Of a DNA stretch of 5,748 bases, positions 1-5,183 are shown one piece after another. Positions within the stretch are counted from its first letter, which is position 1, and every line of letters begins with the position of its first letter. A program made the translations under genes and the position numbers. The stretch is from Oscillospiraceae bacterium (GTDB lineage Bacteria > Bacillota_A > Clostridia > Oscillospirales > Oscillospiraceae): positions 1 to 5,748 of the forward strand of contig JAISBX010000137.1 in NCBI GenBank assembly GCA_031265965.1, given 5' to 3'. The notes beneath the pieces were generated by a model, which was given only the letters and a program-made list of their open reading frames with translations, had not been told where the DNA came from and made no database searches.

Positions 1-362
1 CGCTGATAATCCCGATGACGGACGACATGTCCAACGCCGTCTCGCTGGCGACGCTCATGCGCGGCGCCGGCATCCGCGTCATGATCTACGGCGAGGACAG
101 GAAGTTCAAAGCGAAAATCGGGTACGCGGACAAGCTGGGCATACCGTTCACCGTATTCCTCGGCGAGGACGAGATACGCGACGGCAAGATAACCGTAAAA
201 AATATGTCCACCGGCGAACAGACGACGGCCTCCCCCGCTCTCCTCTGCGAGGGCATCCGCGAAAAGCTGCGGACTATGCGAGCGGTGGCGCCTGTGACGG
301 ACAAGCAGCCATCAGTTCAAGACAGACATAGGCAGCCTGCGAACGGCGCGGCTTGCGGGTAG
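1..362 (+). CDS. hisS: Histidine--tRNA ligase, C-terminal fragment (5' end outside window)
   Basis: This is the C-terminal anticodon-binding domain of histidyl-tRNA synthetase, the cytoplasmic class II enzyme that charges tRNA-His. The frame is open from base 3 (reading LIIP before the first ATG at 15), so the gene starts upstream of the window and the ATG at 15 is internal. Family hallmarks seen: an opening beta strand, a helix ending RGAGIRVMIYG, the KAKIGYADKLGIPFTVFLGEDE block, and the KITVKNMSTGEQ segment near the end. The HisZ paralogue is less likely because it lacks this domain. The domain normally ends around the LRTM residues (about base 278). A further 27 codons, rich in Gln, Arg and Ala, follow and have no family counterpart that I recognise; their last 46 bases overlap the 3' end of the convergent minus-strand gene. 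The catalytic core is not visible, so intactness cannot be judged. Confidence 0.9.
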   Translation, partial: LIIPMTDDMSNAVSLATLMRGAGIRVMIYGEDRKFKAKIGYADKLGIPFTVFLGEDEIRDGKITVKNMSTGEQTTASPALLCEGIREKLRTMRAVAPVTDKQPSVQDRHRQPANGAACG

Positions 363-1081
363 AAGAGGAACGCCGTGCCGACGCCGCAGCGGGCGGCAAG
401 CGCCAGTTTCGCCCTTACGCTGAATATGTCGTCGTACAGCACGACGTGGCGCGCGGCGCCCTCGCGGTATGTGAAGTAGTTGCAGCACAGCTCGTCTGAG
501 AAATGCGGCTTGAGGCAGCGGCGGACAGCGAGACTCGTCAACTCGTCCGCCGTTATGCGGCGTCCCTCGCCGCGCGGGGACGGCAGCGCGAAGTCCTCGC
601 TCGCCATGTCGATTTCAAGCGCGACGCCGTCTCCTCCGAAATGCCTGACGGCTTCGGTCACGCGATCCTCCAGCACACCGCCGGACATCGCCGTTGGTAT
701 GAGCGCCACAGTGCCCTTGACGCGAGCTGCGGCGCCCTCAGGGCAAAAGACGCGCACGCCGCGCTCCGCCGCCGTGTCTGCTGTCAGAACCGCAAGTTGC
801 GCAAACGCGTCGTCCGGTTCGCCGCCGCAGCCTATGACGACGCCCGTGTAGCCTCGCGCCGCGCACTCAGCGTTTATACCGCGTGCGAGCGTACGTGCGC
901 CGTCTCCGGGGCGCAGACCCGTGACGTCGCACACCATAGTTCCGCCGCGCGTGTCAGCAGGCGCCGCAGCGGCGCGGCACAGCCGTCCGCCCTCCTGCCG
1001 GTACGCCATATGCGCCAAATTGAGGCCCGCCCTCTCGGCCTTATCCGCCAAATCCGGCGGAACCGCGAAAATAATATTCAT
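317..1081 (-). CDS. Divergent GH18-fold (SleL/YaaH-like) protein, probably non-canonical active site
   Basis: A 254-residue protein without signal peptide or membrane segment. The second half follows the GH18 TIM-barrel pattern of spore cortex-lytic SleL/YaaH proteins. Residues 149-158 (GGDGVALEID) sit where the family has DGxxxDxE. Residues 201-242 (NYFTY...RHVVLYDD...SVRAKLALAARCGVGTAFLFYP) parallel the family's Y-x-Y...H-x-VWFEDARS...K...GisyW ending. The match is remote and made by eye. The acidic motif is altered: Ala, Glu and Asp stand where Asp, Asp and the catalytic Glu are expected, so normal chitinase/N-acetylglucosaminidase activity is doubtful. At 254 residues it is shorter than typical GH18 domains (about 300 or more). 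Residues 80-135 contain Rossmann-like or barrel strands (GVVIGCGG, GVRVFCPEG, GTVALIPTAMSGG). The ATG at 1081 has no Shine-Dalgarno; a -10-like box lies 7 bases upstream. The large plus-strand reading frame over the same bases is Arg-rich and non-family. The gene is transcribed alone, between convergent hisS and divergent yqeG. Confidence 0.72.
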   Translation of the reverse strand: MNIIFAVPPDLADKAERAGLNLAHMAYRQEGGRLCRAAAAPADTRGGTMVCDVTGLRPGDGARTLARGINAECAARGYTGVVIGCGGEPDDAFAQLAVLTADTAAERGVRVFCPEGAAARVKGTVALIPTAMSGGVLEDRVTEAVRHFGGDGVALEIDMASEDFALPSPRGEGRRITADELTSLAVRRCLKPHFSDELCCNYFTYREGAARHVVLYDDIFSVRAKLALAARCGVGTAFLFYPQAAPFAGCLCLS

Positions 1082-1088
1082 TTTAGAC

Positions 1089-1094
1089 AGTATT
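1089..1094 (-). promoter_or_regulatory. Possible -10 box for the GH18-like gene
   Basis: On the minus strand AATACT (4 of 6 to TATAAT) is followed by exactly 7 bases and then the ATG at 1081, which would put transcription start at or beside the start codon. No matching -35 is seen: the hexamer 17 bases upstream is ACTCAT. The spacing equals that at hemW, which is the main reason to record it. Weak by itself. Confidence 0.3.
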
Positions 1095-1097
1095 CAT

Positions 1098-1103
1098 GAA
1101 AGG
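1098..1103 (+). promoter_or_regulatory. Shine-Dalgarno of yqeG
   Basis: GAAAGG lies 8 bases before the ATG at 1112 and supports that start. The 30-base gap to the divergent gene is too short for two separate full promoters, so the promoter of this operon must reach into the 5' end of the GH18-like gene. The AT-rich patch at about 1068-1085, containing TAATAT at 1072-1077, is the only candidate -10 region, without a clear -35. Confidence 0.6.
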
Positions 1104-1111
1104 CTGAAATA

Positions 1112-1612
1112 ATGAGTTTTTCACCTGTGCCGGCCTACTCGTTTGAGGCTCTCACCGATATTCCGGCCGATTTTCTGCGGAGCATAGGCGTCACGTTTTT
1201 GATGCTCGACCTCGACAACACAATAGCGCCGTACAGCTCAGACAAGCCGGACGACGGCGTTTTGCGGTGGGCAGACGCGCTGCGCGCCGGCGGCATTAGC
1301 CTGTTTATAGTGTCAAACAGCCGGAAGCGCGGGCGCGCCGAACGGTTTGCCGAGTCGCTGCGCGTCGGGTATATTAACGCGGCCCGCAAGCCTTCGCCGG
1401 CGGGCGTCTTGGCCGCCATACGCAATTGCGGGGCCGCGCCCGGCAGCTCCGCGCTCGTCGGGGATCAGATATACACCGACACGCTGGCCGCCAACCGCGC
1501 CGGCGTCACATCGATATTAGTCAAGCCTATCCGGCTGAGCAACGCGTTTCTGGCGGCCCGCTACGGGCTGGAGGCGCCGTTCCGCGCGCTCGGCGCGCGC
1601 CAATCGCATTAG
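1112..1612 (+). CDS. yqeG: YqeG family HAD IIIA-type phosphatase
   Basis: A 166-residue cytoplasmic HAD-superfamily phosphatase of the YqeG family, the usual length for this family. All four HAD motifs are visible: motif I DLDNT (nucleophile D33, acid/base D35, T37), motif II VSNS (S68), motif III lysine in ARKP (K93), and motif IV GDQIYTD (D118, D123). The stretch GDQIYTDTLAANRAGVTSILVKPI is the characteristic YqeG ending and argues against other HAD subfamilies. There is no sizeable cap insertion between motifs I and II, as expected for type III. The physiological substrate of YqeG in bacteria is not settled; the related eukaryotic/plastid and mitochondrial relatives dephosphorylate phosphatidylglycerophosphate, so a lipid or small phosphate substrate is possible (inference). 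It is the first gene of a plus-strand operon; its stop is 14 bases before the M24 peptidase start, whose ribosome site begins right after the stop. Confidence 0.93.
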   Translation: MSFSPVPAYSFEALTDIPADFLRSIGVTFLMLDLDNTIAPYSSDKPDDGVLRWADALRAGGISLFIVSNSRKRGRAERFAESLRVGYINAARKPSPAGVLAAIRNCGAAPGSSALVGDQIYTDTLAANRAGVTSILVKPIRLSNAFLAARYGLEAPFRALGARQSH

Positions 1613-1620
1613 AAGGAGAT
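1613..1620 (+). promoter_or_regulatory. Strong Shine-Dalgarno that fixes the M24 peptidase start
   Basis: AAGGAGAT directly follows the yqeG TAG stop; its GGAG core ends 8 bases before the ATG at 1627. The reading frame is open much further upstream (from 1426), but that part lies inside yqeG in another frame and is not family-like. This site selects 1627 as the real start. Confidence 0.85.
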
Positions 1621-1626
1621 GATTTC

Positions 1627-2715
1627 ATGGCGGATATACTCGGCAACATTGGCGGGATAATGCAGGCGCTTCGCTCCGCCCCATATGACTGCGCGATCAT
1701 AACGAGCCCGGCGAACAGGCTGTATGCCACGGGGTTCCAGTCGAGCGACGGTTTGGCGCTCGTGACGCGGGAGAGCGCGTGGTTTTTCACCGATTCGCGC
1801 TATTTTGAGGCGGCGTCGGCTGCGATTTCGGACGCGGAGGTCGTGCTCGTGTCGGGCCGCAGCGGGTACACCGGCGCGGTGAAGGCGATAGTGGAATCGC
1901 GTGGGTTCGCGAGCGTCGGGTTTGAGGACGAGTACATGACGTACTCGGATCACGGGCAGTGGCGCGAGAGCTTGGGCGCAAACATCCGCCTGTGCGAGGC
2001 ATCTGAAATGCTCACCGCGCTGCGGTCGGTAAAGAGCGGCGCGGAGCTTGACGCGATGAAGCGGGCACAGCGCGTGGCGGAGCGCTCGTTTGAGCAGATA
2101 CTGCCGCTTATCAGCGCAGAAATAACAGAAAAAGAGCTCGCGGCCGAGCTCATCTACAGATTTATGCTAAACGGCGCCGAGGACAAGTCATTCGACCCCA
2201 TAGTGGTGTCCGGCGCGCGTTCGAGCATGCCGCACGGCGTACCGTCAGACAGCAAGCTGAGGCCCGGATTCCTCACGATAGACTTCGGCGCGAAGCTCGG
2301 CGGCTGGTGCAGCGACACGACGCGTACGCTCTGCCTGGGCGAGCCCACGGACGAGATGCGGCGCGTGTACGATACGGTGCTGCGCGCGCAGGAGCGCGGC
2401 ATATCGGCCGCGCGCGCGGGCGCAACGGGCAGGGACGTGGACGCGGCGGCGCGCGAAGAGATAGCGCGCGCCGGCTACGGCGAGTATTTCGGCCACGGCT
2501 TCGGCCACGGCCTGGGACTTGAAATACACGAGCAGCCGAACGCCGCGCACGCAAACGACAAGCCGCTGCCTGTGGGCGCCGTCATCTCGGCTGAGCCCGG
2601 CATATATATCCCCGGGCGCTTCGGCGTGAGGATAGAGGACGTGCTGTACATAACGGCGGACGGCAACGAGAACATAACGGGCCTGCCAAAGGAGCTGACG
2701 GTACTATATATATGA
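1627..2715 (+). CDS. M24 family Xaa-Pro aminopeptidase-like metallopeptidase
   Basis: A 362-residue cytoplasmic dinuclear metallopeptidase of the aminopeptidase P/prolidase type (similar in size and layout to YqhT of Bacillus), which removes N-terminal residues preceding proline or splits Xaa-Pro dipeptides. The creatinase N-terminal domain covers about residues 5-130 (NRLYATGFQSSDG, FFTDSRYF) and the pita-bread catalytic domain about 140-362. The five metal ligands are all present: D219 (TIDFGA), D230 (CSDTTRT), H294 in the HGFGHGLGLEIHE signature, E323 (SAEPGIYI) and E337 (VRIEDVL). The conserved shuttle histidines are H203 (MPHG) and H301. Nothing is truncated. Aminopeptidase versus prolidase specificity cannot be decided from the sequence. 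It is second in the operon, 14 bases after yqeG; its stop overlaps the start of the GDPD gene as ATGA. In many Clostridia a gene of this type is followed by efp; here it is not. Confidence 0.95.
   Translation: MADILGNIGGIMQALRSAPYDCAIITSPANRLYATGFQSSDGLALVTRESAWFFTDSRYFEAASAAISDAEVVLVSGRSGYTGAVKAIVESRGFASVGFEDEYMTYSDHGQWRESLGANIRLCEASEMLTALRSVKSGAELDAMKRAQRVAERSFEQILPLISAEITEKELAAELIYRFMLNGAEDKSFDPIVVSGARSSMPHGVPSDSKLRPGFLTIDFGAKLGGWCSDTTRTLCLGEPTDEMRRVYDTVLRAQERGISAARAGATGRDVDAAAREEIARAGYGEYFGHGFGHGLGLEIHEQPNAAHANDKPLPVGAVISAEPGIYIPGRFGVRIEDVLYITADGNENITGLPKELTVLYI
2688..2694 (+). promoter_or_regulatory. Distant Shine-Dalgarno-like element before the GDPD gene
   Basis: AAAGGAG inside the end of the M24 gene is the only purine-rich element ahead of the GDPD ATG at 2712, but it is 17 bases away, about twice the usual spacing. 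The bases between end in an alternating TATATATAT run. Translation is more likely to rely on coupling through the ATGA stop/start overlap. Confidence 0.35.
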
Positions 2716-3842
2716 ATCCTATTTTAATTTTGCACCGGATAACGGCGCTCATCGCATCCGCCGCGCTATCTTACGCGCCCGCCGGCGCCGTGCCGGACGC
2801 GGCGCCGGCCGCAAGAGGCCCGTGGTCTGATTTTACTGTCGTCGCGCACGCGGGAGGGGCGGTGGACGGATATTTCGGCTCCAATTCCATACAGGCGGCA
2901 GAGGCGTCCCTCGCGCGGGGGATCACGTTGATAGAGCTCGATTTTGTGCGGACCCTCGACGGCGATTTCGTCTGCGCCCACGACTGGGAAGGGCAGCCGA
3001 ACAGAATACCGTTTGCCCCCGCGAGTGCCGTGAGCGGCGCCCAGTTCGCGAATTACCGCATTTTCTGCAAATACACCGCGATCAATACGGGACGCTTAAT
3101 CGAGTTTCTAAACAACAACCAAAATTGCAGGATAATAACGGACACAAAACAGGGCGACTACGGACTGTTGGAGATGATAGCGCGGGACTTCCCGCAGCTG
3201 ACGGCGCGCTTTATCCCGCAGGTGTACGCTTTTGCCGACTACGGCAAGATCAAGGCGCTGGGGTACAGCGACATAATCATCACGCTGTACGCCATGCCGA
3301 CATCGGAGCGGGAAAATCCCGCAGCGACAGCCGCCCGCGTCCGGCAGCTTGGAGCCTTTGCGCTCACGCTGCCGGACAGCGAGGTTGAGAAGTACGCCCC
3401 GGCGCTCAATGACGCGGGCATCAATTTCTATGCCCACACCGTAAACGACACAGAAAGATGTGCTGAGCTGCGGGAGCTCGGCGCCGCCGGCGTCTATTCA
3501 GACTCGCTGTATGTTGACAAATCCGGCGGACGCCTCGCGGTCTCATGTCAAAGCGAGGCGCCCACCGAGACGTTTGTATACTACGGACAGACATACTACC
3601 CGCTGCAAGCGGCGCTCATAGGGCTCGGGGATGTCACGGAATACACGTGGTCGGCGCCGGATGAGAGCGTGAGCTTTGAGCGCGGCGGCGTAAAATACCG
3701 GTTGTTCCCGGGAACAAATCTCGTCAGGCGGATGTCGTATCAAGGCGCGGATACAATAGCGCCCGGAGGCGCCGTGACGATATATCGCAACACAATATAC
3801 GCCCCCGAGAGCATAATAAAGGCGATCTCCGCAAACGGCTGA
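2712..3842 (+). CDS. Secreted glycerophosphodiester phosphodiesterase family protein with C-terminal stalk-like domain
   Basis: A 376-residue exported protein. Residues 1-26 look like a signal peptide (basic residue, hydrophobic core, cleavage near PAGA-V); there is no lipobox cysteine. Residues about 41-270 are a GDPD TIM barrel, a family that hydrolyses glycerophosphodiesters to glycerol 3-phosphate and an alcohol. Key residues: H46 in HAGG (where most members have HRG), N58-S, metal ligands E75 and D77 in IELDF, H90-D91 in CAHDW, D144 and K146 in ITDTK (the usual E-x-K), and HTVND at 242-246 where WTVN is typical. The closing strand reads AAGVYSDSLY, matching the family's GVDGIITD-type ending. 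Residues about 285-376 resemble a copper amine oxidase N-terminal-like stalk domain (YYGQTYYPLQAALIGLGDV, then a Trp, a V-x-F-x-R strand, and a final IYAPESIIKAI), suggesting attachment or binding at the cell surface. Likely substrate: phospholipid headgroups or teichoic-acid-type glycerophosphate (inference). Last gene of the operon. Confidence 0.88.
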   Translation: MNPILILHRITALIASAALSYAPAGAVPDAAPAARGPWSDFTVVAHAGGAVDGYFGSNSIQAAEASLARGITLIELDFVRTLDGDFVCAHDWEGQPNRIPFAPASAVSGAQFANYRIFCKYTAINTGRLIEFLNNNQNCRIITDTKQGDYGLLEMIARDFPQLTARFIPQVYAFADYGKIKALGYSDIIITLYAMPTSERENPAATAARVRQLGAFALTLPDSEVEKYAPALNDAGINFYAHTVNDTERCAELRELGAAGVYSDSLYVDKSGGRLAVSCQSEAPTETFVYYGQTYYPLQAALIGLGDVTEYTWSAPDESVSFERGGVKYRLFPGTNLVRRMSYQGADTIAPGGAVTIYRNTIYAPESIIKAISANG

Positions 3843-3865
3843 ACGGCAAAATGCGCTTTAACGCC
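3843..3865. other. Convergent intergenic gap without a recognisable terminator
   Basis: Only 23 bases separate the stops of the GDPD gene and hemW. I find short GGC/GCC ends but no stable stem followed by a T run in either direction. Termination must occur within the opposite gene, be Rho-dependent, or both transcripts overlap. Confidence 0.5.
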
Positions 3866-5116
3866 TCAAAACAGCTTTAGCACCCGCTCTTCGCCGGAGG
3901 CGAACATCGTCATCTGGGGATCCTCGCCGCCAGACGCTTTCAGCCACGGCTTATTGATCTCCGAGCGCTGCCGCATCTGCTCCTCAAGCACTTGCCCAAT
4001 CAGCGTGTTCGACAGCAAGAAACCCGTGGGGGTGAACCGCCAGTTGTCGTCGTGCCGCTCTGCCCATCCGTTGGACTCGAAATACCGGAGCCTGCTCAAT
4101 ATGCGGTCCATATCGCAGTGGTATATCTCGTAGTACTCGCTCTCGGATATGCCGTATACGGTCCGCAGCCGCAGCATGAGATACTCGCCCGCTTTTTCGA
4201 AATCGGACAGCTCTTCGCTCGTCTCAATAATTGATTTGTCATACAAAATACCCTCGCTGTACCGCTCCAGATCGGACACTATGCCGTACCGCCGCCCGCC
4301 GATAAAGCTGTGCGCTGCGGCGCCGAAGCCGAGGTATTCGCCGCCGAGCCAGTATTTGAGGTTATGCACGGACTCGAATCCGCGCCGAGCAAAGTTTGAC
4401 ACCTCGTACTGCTTGTACCCGAATCTGCTAAGCGTCTCCACGGTGTACAGATACATATCCGCCTGTTCGTCGTCGCTCGGAAGGAACGGCGAGTCTTTGA
4501 AGACGTACAGCTGCGTGCCTTCCTCGATTGTCAGGCCGTAGCAGGATATGTGTTCGGGCTTCAGCGCGAGCGCGCGGCTGAGCGTATCCGCCCAGTCGTC
4601 GCGCTTTTGGGAAGGCAGCCCATAGATGAGGTCTATGCTTATATTCTTGAATCCCGCCTCGCGCGCGTCCCGCACGGCCTCTTCCGCCCTGGCGAAGTCA
4701 TGGCGCCTGCCCAAGCTCTTCAAAACGGAGTCGTTGGCCGACTGCACCCCGACAGACAGCCTATTGAACCCCGCTCGGTACAGCGCCTGCACGTCCTCTT
4801 TCGTAATGCTGTCGGGGTTGACCTCCGCCGTCACCTCCGCGCTGCGCAGCACATGCCCGTGCTTTTTCAACGCGTTGAACAGGCTGACGAGCCTGCCCGA
4901 TCCGTAATAACTGGGCGTGCCGCCGCCGAAGTACACGCTGTCCACGATATACCCGTCCAACTGCGGCGCGTATTCCCTTATATGCCGCAGCAGCGCATAC
5001 TGATAGTCCGGCATGAGTTTATCCCTGCCGGCCGTGGAATAAAACCCGCAATACGCGCATCTGCTCGCGCAAAACGGTATATGTACATAGACCCCGAGTT
5101 TCTTTTCAGTATCCAT
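3866..5116 (-). CDS. hemW: Radical SAM family heme chaperone HemW (formerly HemN-like)
   Basis: A 416-residue cytoplasmic radical SAM protein. HemW binds heme and an iron-sulfur cluster and inserts heme into respiratory enzymes; it is often misnamed coproporphyrinogen III oxidase. Seen: the radical SAM cluster motif CASRCAYCGF (C16, C20, C23) with Phe after Gly rather than the extra Cys of true HemN, the SAM-binding GGGTPS (64-69), EVNPDS (98-103), GVQS (123-126), DLIYGLPSQ (162-170), the HemW segment QYEVSNFAR (236-244) and the heme-binding HNLKYW (251-256). A HemN C-terminal domain follows at about 300-380, then a tail of some 30 residues. Start choice: an in-frame ATG at 5170 would add 18 residues, but a sigma-type promoter occupies that stretch and the family begins just before GVYVHIPFC. 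The ATG at 5116 has no Shine-Dalgarno, consistent with a leaderless message. Not typically paired with either neighbour here. Confidence 0.94.
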   Translation of the reverse strand: MDTEKKLGVYVHIPFCASRCAYCGFYSTAGRDKLMPDYQYALLRHIREYAPQLDGYIVDSVYFGGGTPSYYGSGRLVSLFNALKKHGHVLRSAEVTAEVNPDSITKEDVQALYRAGFNRLSVGVQSANDSVLKSLGRRHDFARAEEAVRDAREAGFKNISIDLIYGLPSQKRDDWADTLSRALALKPEHISCYGLTIEEGTQLYVFKDSPFLPSDDEQADMYLYTVETLSRFGYKQYEVSNFARRGFESVHNLKYWLGGEYLGFGAAAHSFIGGRRYGIVSDLERYSEGILYDKSIIETSEELSDFEKAGEYLMLRLRTVYGISESEYYEIYHCDMDRILSRLRYFESNGWAERHDDNWRFTPTGFLLSNTLIGQVLEEQMRQRSEINKPWLKASGGEDPQMTMFASGEERVLKLF

Positions 5117-5123
5117 GGATAGG

Positions 5124-5152
5124 AGTATACACCGCGCCGGGAGCAAAATCAA
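5124..5152 (-). promoter_or_regulatory. hemW: Sigma-A-type promoter of hemW, predicted to give a leaderless mRNA
   Basis: On the minus strand the -35 TTGATT (5152-5147) and -10 TATACT (5129-5124) are separated by exactly 17 bases; matches to consensus are 4 of 6 and 5 of 6. The -10 ends 7 bases before the ATG at 5116, so transcription should start at 5117 or 5116, on the start codon itself. No ribosome binding site precedes this ATG, in agreement. It lies in the 67-base gap behind the permease gene, making hemW independent of it. Confidence 0.72.
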
Positions 5153-5183
5153 GGATTTCGCCGTAGGCATTAGCCGGCTGTTT

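Noticed and set aside
503..1099. A 198-codon plus-strand reading frame opposite the GH18-like gene
   Set aside because: Its product is Arg/Ala/His-rich without family motifs, and the opposite strand shows a coherent barrel-like protein; it is a shadow of GC-rich coding DNA.
1426..1626. An extension of the M24 peptidase frame by 67 codons upstream
   Set aside because: It lies inside yqeG in another frame, is Arg-rich, and a strong Shine-Dalgarno sits just before the ATG at 1627.
2490..2513. A near-perfect 12-base tandem repeat (CGGCCACGGCTT then CGGCCACGGCCT)
   Set aside because: It encodes the repeated Gly-His-Gly of the conserved M24 metal-binding signature, so protein constraint explains it.
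3843..3865. A possible bidirectional terminator between GDPD and hemW
   Set aside because: Only 3-4 base complementary ends with no stable stem or T tract.
4550..5122. A 190-codon plus-strand reading frame opposite hemW
   Set aside because: The minus strand encodes an unmistakable HemW with all key motifs; the plus-strand frame has no recognisable features.
5117..5170. An alternative hemW start at 5170 adding 18 residues
   Set aside because: No ribosome site precedes it, the extension holds the -35/-10 promoter, and the family starts just ahead of the GVYVHIPFC segment.
5160..5183. A hairpin-like GCCG...CGGC after the permease stop
   Set aside because: A four-base stem with an 11-base loop and no following T run on the minus strand is too weak to call a terminator.
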